This document shows, piece by piece, positions 29,579 to 39,440 of a stretch of DNA of 64,000 nucleotides. Each line of letters starts with the position of its first letter. The stretch's first letter is position 1. The DNA lies in NCBI RefSeq assembly GCF_003343245.1, contig NZ_CP024901.1, positions 5,332,001 to 5,396,000 on the forward strand, in the 5' to 3' direction. This DNA comes from Photorhabdus laumondii subsp. laumondii. GTDB lineage: Bacteria; Pseudomonadota; Gammaproteobacteria; Enterobacterales; Enterobacteriaceae. A program made the translations under genes and the position numbers. A model generated the notes under the pieces. The model had not been told where the DNA came from. It saw nothing but the letters and a program-made list of their open reading frames with translations, and did no database searches.

Positions 29579-32500
29579 GTGCGCCTGATTATCAGCTTAT
29601 TGCTTAGCCTGCTCATTATTACTCCGGTTTCTGCTGCGATTCCACTTGATGAAAATCAGCTCAAACAAGAACTGAAACAAATTGAATCCAGCAAAAACCC
29701 GCAGGATGCAGAAGTTGCTCAGGCGCTGCAAGGTGCACTCAATTGGATTGCCGATACTAAATCAGCTAACGACAGAACACAAAAGTATCAGACCGCCATT
29801 GATGATTTTCCTAAAATAACTAAAGAACTTCGTCAAAAATTACTTACTGAAAGTGATACTCCCCGCCCAATTCCTGCTAACCAACCCATAGCAAGCGTTG
29901 AGCAACAGATCATTCAGGTCAGCAGTCGGTTGCTAGAACAAGGGGGGCAATTACAGCAAGAGCAGGACAAAGGACGGGAAATCAGTGACTCTCTAGTACT
30001 ATTACCGCAACAACAATCAGAAGCACGACGCTTGCTAACTGAAGCATCTTCTCGCCTGCAATCATTAGGAACACCATCCACCCCATTAGCAGAGGCTCAA
30101 TTTGCCTTAGCTCAAGCCGAAGTCAATGCCCACAAAGCGACAGTCAATGAACTCGAAATAGCTCAACTTTCTGCGAATAATCGACAGGAAATTTCCCGTA
30201 TGCGGGTTGAACTGTTCAAAAAGCGATATCATCGACTTGATCTTGAACTGCAACAACTCCGTAGCCAACTTAATGCACAACGCCAGCAAAAAGCAGAATT
30301 AGCCCTGGAACATACCGAGATGCTGGCGGAGCAAAGTGATCAACTACCAAAATTTCTGCTTGATGAATTGCAACTGAACCGGAATTTATCTCAGGAATTA
30401 AATCAGCAAGCACAACGAATGAACGTCATCGGCTCAAAGCAACGCCAAGCCGCCAGTGATATTATTCAGGTCCGGCAAGCATTGAATACCATTCGTGAAC
30501 AGGCACAATGGCTCGGAGGCTCTACAACGCTCGGAGAAGCGCTCCAAACTCAACTTGCCCGTTTGCCTGACATGTCTAAACCACAGCAACTTGATCGGAA
30601 TATTGTCAAATTCAGGGTCGATCGTCTGAAATACGAAGACATGCTGGATCAGTTACAAAAAGACACAAAACCCGTACAGAAAAGCAACGTTGCGTTAACT
30701 GCTGAACAAGAGCGGATTTATGATTCTCTTACCCGCACCCGCAAAGAATTACTCAATTCATTATTATCTGGTTACGACAGTGAAATCCTTGAATTGACCA
30801 AATTGAAAGTCGCTACCAGCCAGCTAAATGATGCACTAACAGAAGTCAAAGAGGCCACACACCGTTACCTTTTCTGGGTCGCGGATGTTAACCCTGTTTC
30901 GCTCAATTACCCGATCAATGTTGTGCAGGATCTGACTCGTCTATTATCGCTGGATACTTTCTCTCAATTAAGCGGTGCCCTGATAGTCATGCTGACCACT
31001 CAGGATACGCTTCTATATCTGTTTGGCACGCTATTCCTGGTTATATTCAGCATCGGTTCTCTTCGCCATTATCATGCATTCCTTGAACGCGCGAGTAACC
31101 GTATTGGCAAAGTTACCCATGATCACTTTTCCCTCACTTTACGTACCGTATTCTGGTCGGTTGTTGTCGCGTTACCTTTGCCCATGCTCTGGTCGGCAAT
31201 TGGCTATGGGCTACAAAGCGCTTGGCAGTACCCTATGGCAACGGCTATCGGTTATGGCGTCAGTGCTACGACGCCCGTTCTATGGATATTCATGCTGAGT
31301 GCCACTTTCGCCCATCCAAACGGATTATTCATTGCCCACTTCCGTTGGCCGGAAGAGCGTGTTAAACGGGCCTTACGATTCTACCAGCTATCTATCTTTG
31401 CCATTGTACCGTTGGTCATGGCATTGATAACGTTTGAACATTACAGTGATCGAGAATTTGCTTCCACACTCGGCAGGCTCTGCTTCCTCATCCTGTGCGT
31501 CTCCTTAAGCCTGATCACTAACAGCTTGAAACGGGCAAAAGTCCCGCTCTATCTGGATAAAAATGGCTACGGTGAAAATGTTATCAATACCGCTCTCTGG
31601 TGGATTTTACTCTCTGCACCGATAGTCGCAGCGCTAGCTTCCATACTCGGGTACTTCAGCACATCACAAGCATTGCTAGGGCGTTTAGAAACTTCCGTTG
31701 CTATCTGGTTCTTCCTGCTGGTTATTTACCATATTATCCGTCGTTGGATGCTAATTCAGCGACGCCGTATTGCCTTTGACCGGGCAAAACAACGGCGGGC
31801 AGAAATTCTGGCTCAACGAGCCAAAGGCGAAGATGACTCGACGGGTTCAAGCAGTATCGAAGGTGCCATCGAAGTTGAGGAACCCATTATTGATCTAGAT
31901 GCGATCAGCGCTCAGTCATTGGGATTGGTCCGTTCAATTCTAACTCTGCTTGCCTTGGTTTCACTCATTTGGCTCTGGTCAGAACTTCATTCCGCTTTCT
32001 CATTTCTAGAAAATATCCGACTGTGGGATGTCACCACCACAATAAACAATGTAGAAACTGTTCAACCCATCACCGTAGGTTCTGTCTTGATTGCTATCTT
32101 GGTGATTATTATCACCGCTCAACTGGTACGTAACCTACCCGCATTACTTGAGTTAGCCTTACTACAGCATTTAGAACTTACACCCGGTACCGGCTTCGCC
32201 ATTACCACACTCACCAAATACACCATTACTTTGATTGGTGGTTTAGTAGGTTTCTCCCTGATTGGTCTTGAATGGTCAAAATTGCAATGGCTTGTCGCTG
32301 CGTTAGGGGTTGGATTAGGTTTTGGCTTACAGGAAATCTTCGCCAACATCGTTTCTGGCCTGATGATATTGTTTGAAAAACCCATTCGTATCGGTGATAC
32401 CGTGACTATCCGCAACCTGACCGGTAGCATCACCAAGATCAATACACGAGCAACAACCCTGTCAGACTGGGACAGAAAAGAGATCATTGTTCCTAACAAA

Positions 32501-32914
32501 GCCTTTATTACCGAGCAGTTTATTAACTGGTCATTATCTGACACCATCACTCGTGTTGTACTGACAATCCCTGCACCGGCAGAAGCTAGCTGTGAAGAGG
32601 TTACCCAAATCCTGTTAACCGCGGCTAAACGCAGCACTCTTATCCTTGATAACCCGGCACCTGAAGCCTATCTGGTTGATCTTCAACATGGTATTCAGAT
32701 ATTTGAATTACGTATTTATGCCGCGGAAATGGGGCATCGCATGCCTGTTCGTCACGAAGTCCACCAGCTTATTTTGCAAGGATTCCGCGAACACGGCATT
32801 ACTCTGCCATTCCCACCATTTCAAGCGAGTATCGATGTTATTGGTCGGGATATTCGCAGTGCGACAACAAATAGATCAGGCCGTAATCCACCACGTCAAC
32901 CGGGTAGTTTGTAA
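29579..32914 (+). CDS. mscM: Miniconductance mechanosensitive channel MscM
   Basis: 1111 residues (E. coli 1107), GTG start with AAGGAGAG upstream. Signal peptide (LIISLLLSLLIITPVSA), a long periplasmic coiled-coil domain to about residue 450, then about eleven membrane helices and a C-terminal MscS-type domain: ALGVGLGFGLQEIFANIVSGL and the beta domain EKPIRIGDTVTI. It releases solutes on hypo-osmotic shock. Twenty-six bases after psd, as in E. coli. Confidence 0.97.
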   Translation: MRLIISLLLSLLIITPVSAAIPLDENQLKQELKQIESSKNPQDAEVAQALQGALNWIADTKSANDRTQKYQTAIDDFPKITKELRQKLLTESDTPRPIPANQPIASVEQQIIQVSSRLLEQGGQLQQEQDKGREISDSLVLLPQQQSEARRLLTEASSRLQSLGTPSTPLAEAQFALAQAEVNAHKATVNELEIAQLSANNRQEISRMRVELFKKRYHRLDLELQQLRSQLNAQRQQKAELALEHTEMLAEQSDQLPKFLLDELQLNRNLSQELNQQAQRMNVIGSKQRQAASDIIQVRQALNTIREQAQWLGGSTTLGEALQTQLARLPDMSKPQQLDRNIVKFRVDRLKYEDMLDQLQKDTKPVQKSNVALTAEQERIYDSLTRTRKELLNSLLSGYDSEILELTKLKVATSQLNDALTEVKEATHRYLFWVADVNPVSLNYPINVVQDLTRLLSLDTFSQLSGALIVMLTTQDTLLYLFGTLFLVIFSIGSLRHYHAFLERASNRIGKVTHDHFSLTLRTVFWSVVVALPLPMLWSAIGYGLQSAWQYPMATAIGYGVSATTPVLWIFMLSATFAHPNGLFIAHFRWPEERVKRALRFYQLSIFAIVPLVMALITFEHYSDREFASTLGRLCFLILCVSLSLITNSLKRAKVPLYLDKNGYGENVINTALWWILLSAPIVAALASILGYFSTSQALLGRLETSVAIWFFLLVIYHIIRRWMLIQRRRIAFDRAKQRRAEILAQRAKGEDDSTGSSSIEGAIEVEEPIIDLDAISAQSLGLVRSILTLLALVSLIWLWSELHSAFSFLENIRLWDVTTTINNVETVQPITVGSVLIAILVIIITAQLVRNLPALLELALLQHLELTPGTGFAITTLTKYTITLIGGLVGFSLIGLEWSKLQWLVAALGVGLGFGLQEIFANIVSGLMILFEKPIRIGDTVTIRNLTGSITKINTRATTLSDWDRKEIIVPNKAFITEQFINWSLSDTITRVVLTIPAPAEASCEEVTQILLTAAKRSTLILDNPAPEAYLVDLQHGIQIFELRIYAAEMGHRMPVRHEVHQLILQGFREHGITLPFPPFQASIDVIGRDIRSATTNRSGRNPPRQPGSL

Positions 32915-32981
32915 AAAGATAATGAAGCACGGAGCACCCGTACTTGAATCAACTAACCCTATTTCAGGCAGATATGGCCTT

Positions 32982-33254
32982 TTACCGCCATCCTATGCTT
33001 GAAATAGGTTTTGCGAAGCAATCAATGTCGCGCCACAAGAGGTTTTCATTCCCTCCAGTGCATATTTGTCCATTAGAGCTGATTATTCTAGGCGTCCCTT
33101 CCACAATGGTTTGATTACCACCATATTTTGGACAGGATACAGCATCCCCAACCCGAGCCGCTTTCTTCCCTAACACATCAAAGCTTCCATCACCGGCTAA
33201 CACCTTGCCGCCATGCGAAGTCGAATCACCGACCAAAATAATGGGACGTGACAT
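32982..33254 (-). pseudogene. PAAR-repeat protein with frameshifted C-terminus
   Basis: The start MSRPIILVGDSTSHGGKV at 33254 has GGAGGGAAAT upstream. The PAAR core runs to about residue 63 (VGDAVSCPKYGG, GTPRIISSNGQ). After that the frame reads ICTGGNENLLW, but one base shift at about 33062 restores ALEGMKTSCGATLIASQ with a stop at 32993-32995, the standard PAAR ending. One extra base therefore breaks the normal C-terminus. PAAR caps the VgrG spike; this copy may be dead unless the shift is a sequencing error. Confidence 0.75.
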
Positions 33255-33522
33255 ATTTCCCTCCATTAACTAATGATTAAATATTAATTTCAGCTTCCAA
33301 CATCTGGCTATCATGACGCCATAACTTGATTAAAGAAAACTTATCTAAATAAAACTCATTGAAATAAATTACATAATTATGTTAATCAAACACCTAAAAA
33401 ATTTACATCATTAACTGTTTGAAACAAAAAATTATACATATTTAAATTATCAACCTTGATATCCATCAGCTCAAAATATAAATTTACATTAATATTTGAT
33501 CATAAAGAGAGCAAAGGTAAAT
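33255..33522. other. AT-rich divergent promoter region
   Basis: About 270 bases between the divergent PAAR and TssF-like genes, rich in A and T. It must hold promoters for both, but no site can be named with confidence. Confidence 0.4.
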
Positions 33523-35256
33523 ATGAAAAATTTTGAAGATTTCTATCGGGAAGCACTTTCACAAATAAAGCATGATCTGAGCAACGCAGCGCAAGAGCAT
33601 CCACACCTTGCTCCATTTACCTCCGAATCCGGTGACCCTGATGTTCTCCGATTACTGGAAGGTTTTGCGCTTACAACTGCCGGTATTAAGCAGAAAATTG
33701 ATGATGGCTTCCCAGAAGTCATTAACCCTCTTCTACGAAAAGTATGGCCGATACCTTTACATCCGATCCCTTCAACCAGCATTGTCCAGCTAGATATGCA
33801 ACCGGGCAGCATGACTGAAACCACAAGCATTGCCAAAGGCAGTGAAATTTCCGCCATACAGCAGAATCAATCCATTACATTCAGAACCACTCAAGATATC
33901 AGTATTGAGCCTATTACCTTGATCCATAAAACGCTGACACACAGCGGAGACAAAAGCCTGATATCACTGACCTTTCAATATCATGGCCCAACTACCCACT
34001 GGAAGACAGGACCAGTCACGCTTTTTCTCGGAGAAGATCAAAAACTGGCGTCTTTATTGACCAAATACATAGATCAGTCGCTGAACAACACTTATCTGAA
34101 AACATCCCTGAAAGAGCAAGAAATGTGGCTATCTATTGAGATCGCTCCACGCCTGAAAGAAAATTTGGTCCTGCCGAGACCACATGACTATTTCTGGCCG
34201 TTGCAGGTGTTATACGAATACCTCTATCTGCCACATGTTAATGACTTTATGTCATTTGATTTATCGGAAGAAATCGCTGAGCTCCCTTTGGGAGAAGATA
34301 AGCAATTTACCATTATTCTAGAATTTGACTGTAATATTCCCATCGAGGACATTACACCCGCATTTATTCCCCATTGCATACCCGTTATTAACCTGGCTCC
34401 GGCAAGAACAAAACCGATAACATTTGAAAAGGGCAAATCGCGTTATGTATTAGAAGCGAATGAAATCTTTAGTATTGATAACATTAAACTCCAATCCGAT
34501 CCTGATGGAACATCTGAAGGATCTGCTCACAGTGTTCCTCTTATCAATAGCGCGCAACTGGCCGCCTGCCATTTTGCCGAACCCGGTGACAACATATTAC
34601 TTTTTAACCATATACGGGAAGAATCGCCATTTGGTGGCAATCAAATTAATCTCACGTTTTATGATCATCAGGCAAAACCCGTAACAGAACACCACTATCG
34701 CGAATTTTACTGCCAATATCACAGATATCATACGCAGGCACGGACATTGGGCATCGGACAAATCTGTATACCCAGCGAGCAGATACCCAGCCATATTCAG
34801 GCCAGGAATATCGTGGCGGCGTCAAAAGATCTTCCTGCCGTCGTAAACAGTCACCAGCATTGGCCGATACTATCTTTGTTGTCGATTGGGCCATTTTTTC
34901 TCAGTCATATTGAATCAGTCAGATCTCTGGTCAAACAACTTGATACCTTCGCGCATCTGGACGCCCCGCGTAGCCGGCATATTCAGCGCATGGCCGATGG
35001 CCTCAGCGCTATCTACCTTGAGCCATACTACCATTTTGACAAAGGCATTCCTGTGAGAGGCCAAGCCATCACACTGCGCATGACACCAGAAAATTATGAA
35101 CATGAAGGAGAAATGTATGCTTTTGCCAAAACACTACACACCGCTTTTTCCCTCTGTTTTGTTGAAACCAGCTTTCACAGATTAACCGTTATCAATAACG
35201 GCACCAATGAATGCTGGGAATTTTACAATATGCCTGGGCATCAGAAGATCATGTAA
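33523..35256 (+). CDS. tssF: T6SS baseplate protein TssF, orphan copy
   Basis: 577 residues from MKNFEDFYREALSQIKHDLSN at 33523, a full-length TssF/VasA. Family features: RLLEGFALTTAGIKQKIDDGFPEV near residue 45, LYEYLYLPHVNDFMSFDL in the middle, and HCIPVINL further on. TssF forms the baseplate wedge with TssG and TssK. None of these partners is nearby; instead vgrG follows 14 bases later. It may serve a dedicated spike or be the remnant of a larger cluster. Confidence 0.8.
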   Translation: MKNFEDFYREALSQIKHDLSNAAQEHPHLAPFTSESGDPDVLRLLEGFALTTAGIKQKIDDGFPEVINPLLRKVWPIPLHPIPSTSIVQLDMQPGSMTETTSIAKGSEISAIQQNQSITFRTTQDISIEPITLIHKTLTHSGDKSLISLTFQYHGPTTHWKTGPVTLFLGEDQKLASLLTKYIDQSLNNTYLKTSLKEQEMWLSIEIAPRLKENLVLPRPHDYFWPLQVLYEYLYLPHVNDFMSFDLSEEIAELPLGEDKQFTIILEFDCNIPIEDITPAFIPHCIPVINLAPARTKPITFEKGKSRYVLEANEIFSIDNIKLQSDPDGTSEGSAHSVPLINSAQLAACHFAEPGDNILLFNHIREESPFGGNQINLTFYDHQAKPVTEHHYREFYCQYHRYHTQARTLGIGQICIPSEQIPSHIQARNIVAASKDLPAVVNSHQHWPILSLLSIGPFFLSHIESVRSLVKQLDTFAHLDAPRSRHIQRMADGLSAIYLEPYYHFDKGIPVRGQAITLRMTPENYEHEGEMYAFAKTLHTAFSLCFVETSFHRLTVINNGTNECWEFYNMPGHQKIM

Positions 35257-35270
35257 TTGAAGGAAGCATT

Positions 35271-37247
35271 ATGAAAACCGGACTCCGCTTTTCCTGCACC
35301 ATCGGCAATCTGCCGCCCATGACTTTTGCGGTAGTTAATTTTACATTAGATGAAGCGCTTTCATCGTTATTTACCCTGTCTCTAACACTAGCGGCACACC
35401 GTTCAGATATTGATACAGACACCCTGCTGCTCCAAACCGGGCTGTTCACCGTTACCCGTGACGATATTCTGCAACGTGAAGTGAAAGGATTAGTTGAAAG
35501 TGCGGTAGTTGGCACCACAAACCGGCATCAAACTCAATATCACCTGACAATCAGACCAGAAATGTGGCTGCTGACACTCGATCAGGACAGCCGTATTTAT
35601 CACCAGCTCAGTGTCCCCGATATTTTACACAGCATACTGAAACAGAAGAAACTCCGGGCCAATATGCATTTGAATAACCCACACTCAACGCGGGAATACG
35701 TCACCATGAAAAGGGAATCATCCTACGATTTCTTTACCCGCCTGGCGGCTGAGGAGGGGATTTTCTTCTGGTTCGCCGATGACGGGCTCTATCTGAGTGA
35801 TAGCTACCTGAACATGAGAGCGCCGGATACGTTGATTTATAACCCGGACGTCACCAGCGCTGTAGAAGAAAATGTTATCTACAAATGGTCTCTTGGCTCC
35901 TACATGCGCCCGGAATCTACCGACCAAAAAGACAGAAATTATCACAACCCCAATTACGCTTTACAGCATAACGCCACGGATTTTGAAGCGGAGAACGGCA
36001 CGCCATTTCATATTTTCGAAAGTTACGGCCGTTTTCAGAAAGACAAAGAGGGCATTCCGTTGACCCAATATCGGCTGGAAGCTTTGCGTGTTGACAGCAA
36101 ATCAGGGCAAGCGGACAGTAATTGTATTCGATTAATGCCCGGCAGAATCTTTACACTAACCAACCACCCGATTGACGCCATGAATGACCGCTGGCAAGTC
36201 GTCTCTTCCCAACACATAGGGTATGTCCCCGCCGTTTTAGGCGATAACGGAACCGGCACCACTCTGAATTCACACACCCAGTTCATTCCAGGCCGCAACG
36301 ATTGGCGTCCGCCATACCGCTATAAACCATTGGCCGACGGCGATGAAATTGCAACGGTTGTCGGGCCCGGCACTGAAGAAATTTACGTTAATAAAGATGG
36401 CGCGGTTCGCGTTCACTTTCACTGGAACCGTTATGATGCGCCTGATGATCAGGCTTCTTGCTGGGTACGGGTTGCACAAGGGTGGAATGGCAACGGATTT
36501 GGTTTTCTGGCAACACCGCGAGTGGGTCAGGAAGTGATTATCTCCTATCTCAACGGCGATATTGACCGGCCTATTATTACCGGATGTACTTACAACGGCC
36601 TTAACCGCCCGCCGCTGAATTTACCCGCGGAAAAGACGCGCACCACGTTCAGAACCAAAACGCATAAAGGTAACGGCTTTAACGAATTACGTTTTGAGGA
36701 CGCAAACGGCAGTGAAGAAGTGTTTATTCATGCTCAACGGGATATGAATACGCAGGTTCTGAATGATGAAACCCATAATATTGGGCATAACCGGACAGAT
36801 CATATTAAACATGATGCCCATTTACGCATTGATAATGAGTACCGCGTACAGACGGGAAATGACATTTCCCTATCTACGGGGCAAAAACTCCATATCAAAG
36901 CAGATGACGCCCTGTTAACTCAAAGTGGCAATGAAATTCACCTAAGTTCCGGTGCTAAAGTCGTGATTGATGCCAGCAGTGAACTGACCCTACAGGCCGC
37001 CGGGCACTTCCTTAAAATCGATGCTGGCGGTATTACCAGCAGTGCGAGTATTAACTTTGGCAGTGGAGCACCCGGCAGCGGCTCAGGTTGGGGTGGCAAG
37101 CTACCGGATAGGCTGGATAAACTGAAACAGACGAGTGTCGTACAGGTAGAAAAAGCCCTGACGACACCGTTGAAAGAAATCTGTCTGACCTGTCTGCTGA
37201 AAGCAGAACAGAATGGCACAGCAATGGTTATCAGGGGGCAGTCATGA
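35271..37247 (+). CDS. vgrG: T6SS spike protein VgrG
   Basis: 658 residues from the ATG at 35271, with GAAGG upstream. Gp27-like N-terminal part, gp5-like OB domain (FHWNRYDAPDDQASCWVRVAQ, GFLATPRVGQEVIISYLNGD), then beta-helix repeats (KTHKGNGFNELRFEDANGSEEVFIHAQ). The last ~60 residues (GWGGKLPDRLDKL... to the stop) are a non-repetitive extension likely to dock the adaptor and effector. The stop overlaps the next ATG (ATGA). Confidence 0.95.
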   Translation: MKTGLRFSCTIGNLPPMTFAVVNFTLDEALSSLFTLSLTLAAHRSDIDTDTLLLQTGLFTVTRDDILQREVKGLVESAVVGTTNRHQTQYHLTIRPEMWLLTLDQDSRIYHQLSVPDILHSILKQKKLRANMHLNNPHSTREYVTMKRESSYDFFTRLAAEEGIFFWFADDGLYLSDSYLNMRAPDTLIYNPDVTSAVEENVIYKWSLGSYMRPESTDQKDRNYHNPNYALQHNATDFEAENGTPFHIFESYGRFQKDKEGIPLTQYRLEALRVDSKSGQADSNCIRLMPGRIFTLTNHPIDAMNDRWQVVSSQHIGYVPAVLGDNGTGTTLNSHTQFIPGRNDWRPPYRYKPLADGDEIATVVGPGTEEIYVNKDGAVRVHFHWNRYDAPDDQASCWVRVAQGWNGNGFGFLATPRVGQEVIISYLNGDIDRPIITGCTYNGLNRPPLNLPAEKTRTTFRTKTHKGNGFNELRFEDANGSEEVFIHAQRDMNTQVLNDETHNIGHNRTDHIKHDAHLRIDNEYRVQTGNDISLSTGQKLHIKADDALLTQSGNEIHLSSGAKVVIDASSELTLQAAGHFLKIDAGGITSSASINFGSGAPGSGSGWGGKLPDRLDKLKQTSVVQVEKALTTPLKEICLTCLLKAEQNGTAMVIRGQS

Positions 37248-37735
37248 CACCGGAATTACAGAAAAAATGGAGTGAATACAGAGAAATGCATCCCGAAATG
37301 AAATGGTATGCCTTAGTCAGCGGCCTACAGTATGAACGTCATTTTGCTGAGGAGATTAAGTATATCGTCGGCACGAATAATCCCCTGTTCCGGCAATACC
37401 CGGATGCCAAAATTGCGTTCGCGGGGCCGTGGTTGTTTGATATGGCTTATGCGAAATCATGGGAAGAAAAGTTATCTGCGCTGGAAAAGGTTGCACCTTC
37501 GGTGTCCTGGCTACACACCACGCTATCTTTGGACAAACTAACCCGTCACCTTGAAAACTACCTGAATGTTGAGCTGGAAACGGGGGAAACGGCATTGCTG
37601 CGTTTTTACGATCCCCGCATCTTGCATCAAATCCGGGATATTTTCAGCCCAGAGCAATTGTCAGCATTCACTGACGGTATTCATGAGTGGGTGTATTCTT
37701 TTGATAATAATGATCATTTCGTAAAAGGGGCCTAA
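37244..37735 (+). CDS. DUF4123 effector chaperone (Tap/Tec-like)
   Basis: 163 residues. DUF4123 features are visible: KWYALVSGLQY, a central FAGPWLFD block, SWLHTTLSLDKLTRHL and LRFYDPRIL. Such proteins load specific effectors onto VgrG. It overlaps vgrG by four bases and is followed two bases later by a small partner gene. In P. aeruginosa, TecT of this family works with a small co-chaperone to load the Tox-REase-5 effector TseT; the same order is seen here. Confidence 0.82.
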   Translation: MTPELQKKWSEYREMHPEMKWYALVSGLQYERHFAEEIKYIVGTNNPLFRQYPDAKIAFAGPWLFDMAYAKSWEEKLSALEKVAPSVSWLHTTLSLDKLTRHLENYLNVELETGETALLRFYDPRILHQIRDIFSPEQLSAFTDGIHEWVYSFDNNDHFVKGA

Positions 37736-37737
37736 CG

Positions 37738-38082
37738 ATGATAAAACTCAGCAAGGAACAGGTCGCTAAATTTATTGATGCGGAAGATGAGGCTTATGTG
37801 ACCCAGATCCGACAACGTATTCTGGCTGAGCACAGTGGATTAGTCGAAAATGAAAGCGAACATAGCCTGCACGAACGATTAAAGAAGGCTTATCTGGACT
37901 TGGTTGAGATGGGGTTCAAGGATGAAGCATTGATCCGCTCTTACTTATATTTCGTTGCGTTTAACCGTGATTTTCACGGCTCGCCAGCAATCCAAAATAT
38001 GTTGAACGCCGGAGATAACCCGGAACAACAATACCGTGATTATTTGCGGGTTATGGATAATTTATTGAAAAGGAGAAATTAA
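37738..38082 (+). CDS. Small T6SS protein, putative co-chaperone
   Basis: 114 residues, mostly helical and charged (MIKLSKEQVAKFIDAEDEAY...). I do not recognise a named domain. Its position between the DUF4123 gene and the effector gene is that of the co-TecT partner in the P. aeruginosa TseT locus, so a co-chaperone role is inferred. The last ~55 bases (encoding RDYLRVMDNLLKRRN) are repeated ahead of each of the two downstream effector copies, which marks the edge of the tandem duplication. Confidence 0.6.
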   Translation: MIKLSKEQVAKFIDAEDEAYVTQIRQRILAEHSGLVENESEHSLHERLKKAYLDLVEMGFKDEALIRSYLYFVAFNRDFHGSPAIQNMLNAGDNPEQQYRDYLRVMDNLLKRRN

Positions 38083-38083
38083 C

Positions 38084-38692
38084 ATGCCATTACCACTTCT
38101 TGCGCCAGCGGCTCCCGCTCTTTTAGCTGCGGCTGAATGGACACTGGCTGCTTGTGCAACAGGATTAGCCGCCGTTGGTGTGATGGAAAGCACCAAAGAT
38201 AAAGAAGGTGAACAAGACAAGGCAAAAGCGGATACACAAACAATTGCTTCGTCCAGTACCGAATGTGAGAAATGTCCGGCAATTGGCAACGTTACAATGG
38301 CTTGGGAAAAAACCACATCGTATTCAGAAATAACCATTGCCTACCAAACAAAAATTGCCGGGACGATATACAATCCTGAATTAAACCTAATTGAAACTTG
38401 GTTATGCATGGATACAAATTTTGATGGTTGGAAACCTGCACAATGCTTATTTCTTGAAGCTAAAGCTAAATATGATCAATTTTTCAAAGATGGAATGCCT
38501 ATAAGTTGGTGGAAAATAAGTAAAAGCGGGGATAGATCCATGACGACTCAAGTAGAAAAACAGCAAGAAGTATGCACTACATTAAATGGAACCCCAAATT
38601 CTCACTGGCATTTTATGCAACCTATAAGCTATGCCTATTATTTAGAGAAATTTTCTATTTATCCCAACATTAAAGTATTTCACACTATTTAA
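38084..38692 (+). CDS. Tox-REase-5-like T6SS effector, copy 1
   Basis: 202 residues. A hydrophobic N-terminus (residues 5-33, LLAAAEWTLAACATGLAAVG) precedes a CEKCP pair and a restriction-endonuclease-fold toxin core: YQTKIAGTIYNP, Asp114 in TNFDGW and Glu125/Lys127 in FLEAK followed by YDQFF. That D...ExK set, with WHFMQPISY near the end, fits the Tox-REase-5 family of DNA-damaging toxins (TseT of P. aeruginosa). Residues 1-137 are nearly identical to copies 2 and 3; the tail (about 138-202) is unique. SD AAAGGAG upstream. Confidence 0.72.
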   Translation: MPLPLLAPAAPALLAAAEWTLAACATGLAAVGVMESTKDKEGEQDKAKADTQTIASSSTECEKCPAIGNVTMAWEKTTSYSEITIAYQTKIAGTIYNPELNLIETWLCMDTNFDGWKPAQCLFLEAKAKYDQFFKDGMPISWWKISKSGDRSMTTQVEKQQEVCTTLNGTPNSHWHFMQPISYAYYLEKFSIYPNIKVFHTI

Positions 38693-38715
38693 CATCTAAG
38701 TAAAGGTGAAAATAA

Positions 38716-39438
38716 ATGACTACATTATCATTAAACATGAAATTATATACAGATTGGAAAGAACCATTAACTCCAACAATAGTTATTACCGATTTATATA
38801 AAATCACACAACAAGTAGATATATTTTTTAGACGCCATAAAACTTGGTATTTACCAGGAGATACTCGTCAAGAATCTTTACAACATATTGCTTTTGATCA
38901 GCAAGGAGCAACAAAAGAAGCAATAAAAGAGTTTGAAGAAGATTATACAGAAGAAAATCCTATAATTATTAAAGGGATTTGGGATGGTGAAGATGATGAC
39001 CATTCATGTTCAATTTGTTATATGAATTATCGTCGAGATCGGTTAGGACAAACCCAAATAGATTTTCATATATCTATTGAAGAAAATGAATTTCAGCTAT
39101 CACGATTAATCAACTTTATTAATTTTCTGATTTCTACTCATAATGCACCTTACATTATGGCAGAAAACAATACATATAGAATAAAAAGAAAACACGTTTT
39201 CCCAGATCGTTTAAGTGCTGGCTGGATGCTCTATTTACCAATAGAAATAGACCCGGCTTTAGTTCCAATGGCAGAAGAAATAATATCTATTTCTGATAAA
39301 AATAACAAAAAAGGCTCATTAATTATTACAACAAAAGATATCTTTGATATTGAAAACCAGGAGCATATCAATAAAACCAATGATATTGAAATATGTTTAC
39401 GGGATTTACAAATACTACCATTGATGACAGAGTTATAA
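38716..39438 (+). CDS. Cognate immunity protein, copy 1 (Imm52-like)
   Basis: 240 residues, acidic, no signal peptide, very AT-rich. Residues 1-165 are unlike the other two copies except for scattered positions (KLYTDWKEPLTP, WYLPGDT); from SAGWMLYLPIEIDP to the end it is nearly identical to them. Its place right after the toxin and its acidity support the immunity role; the Imm52 name is from memory of families that accompany Tox-REase-5 toxins. The PAAR gene starts two bases after the stop. Confidence 0.65.
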   Translation: MTTLSLNMKLYTDWKEPLTPTIVITDLYKITQQVDIFFRRHKTWYLPGDTRQESLQHIAFDQQGATKEAIKEFEEDYTEENPIIIKGIWDGEDDDHSCSICYMNYRRDRLGQTQIDFHISIEENEFQLSRLINFINFLISTHNAPYIMAENNTYRIKRKHVFPDRLSAGWMLYLPIEIDPALVPMAEEIISISDKNNKKGSLIITTKDIFDIENQEHINKTNDIEICLRDLQILPLMTEL

Positions 39439-39440
39439 AT

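Noticed and set aside
32119..32637. 172-codon minus-strand frame
   Set aside because: Antisense shadow of the MscS-type domain of mscM.
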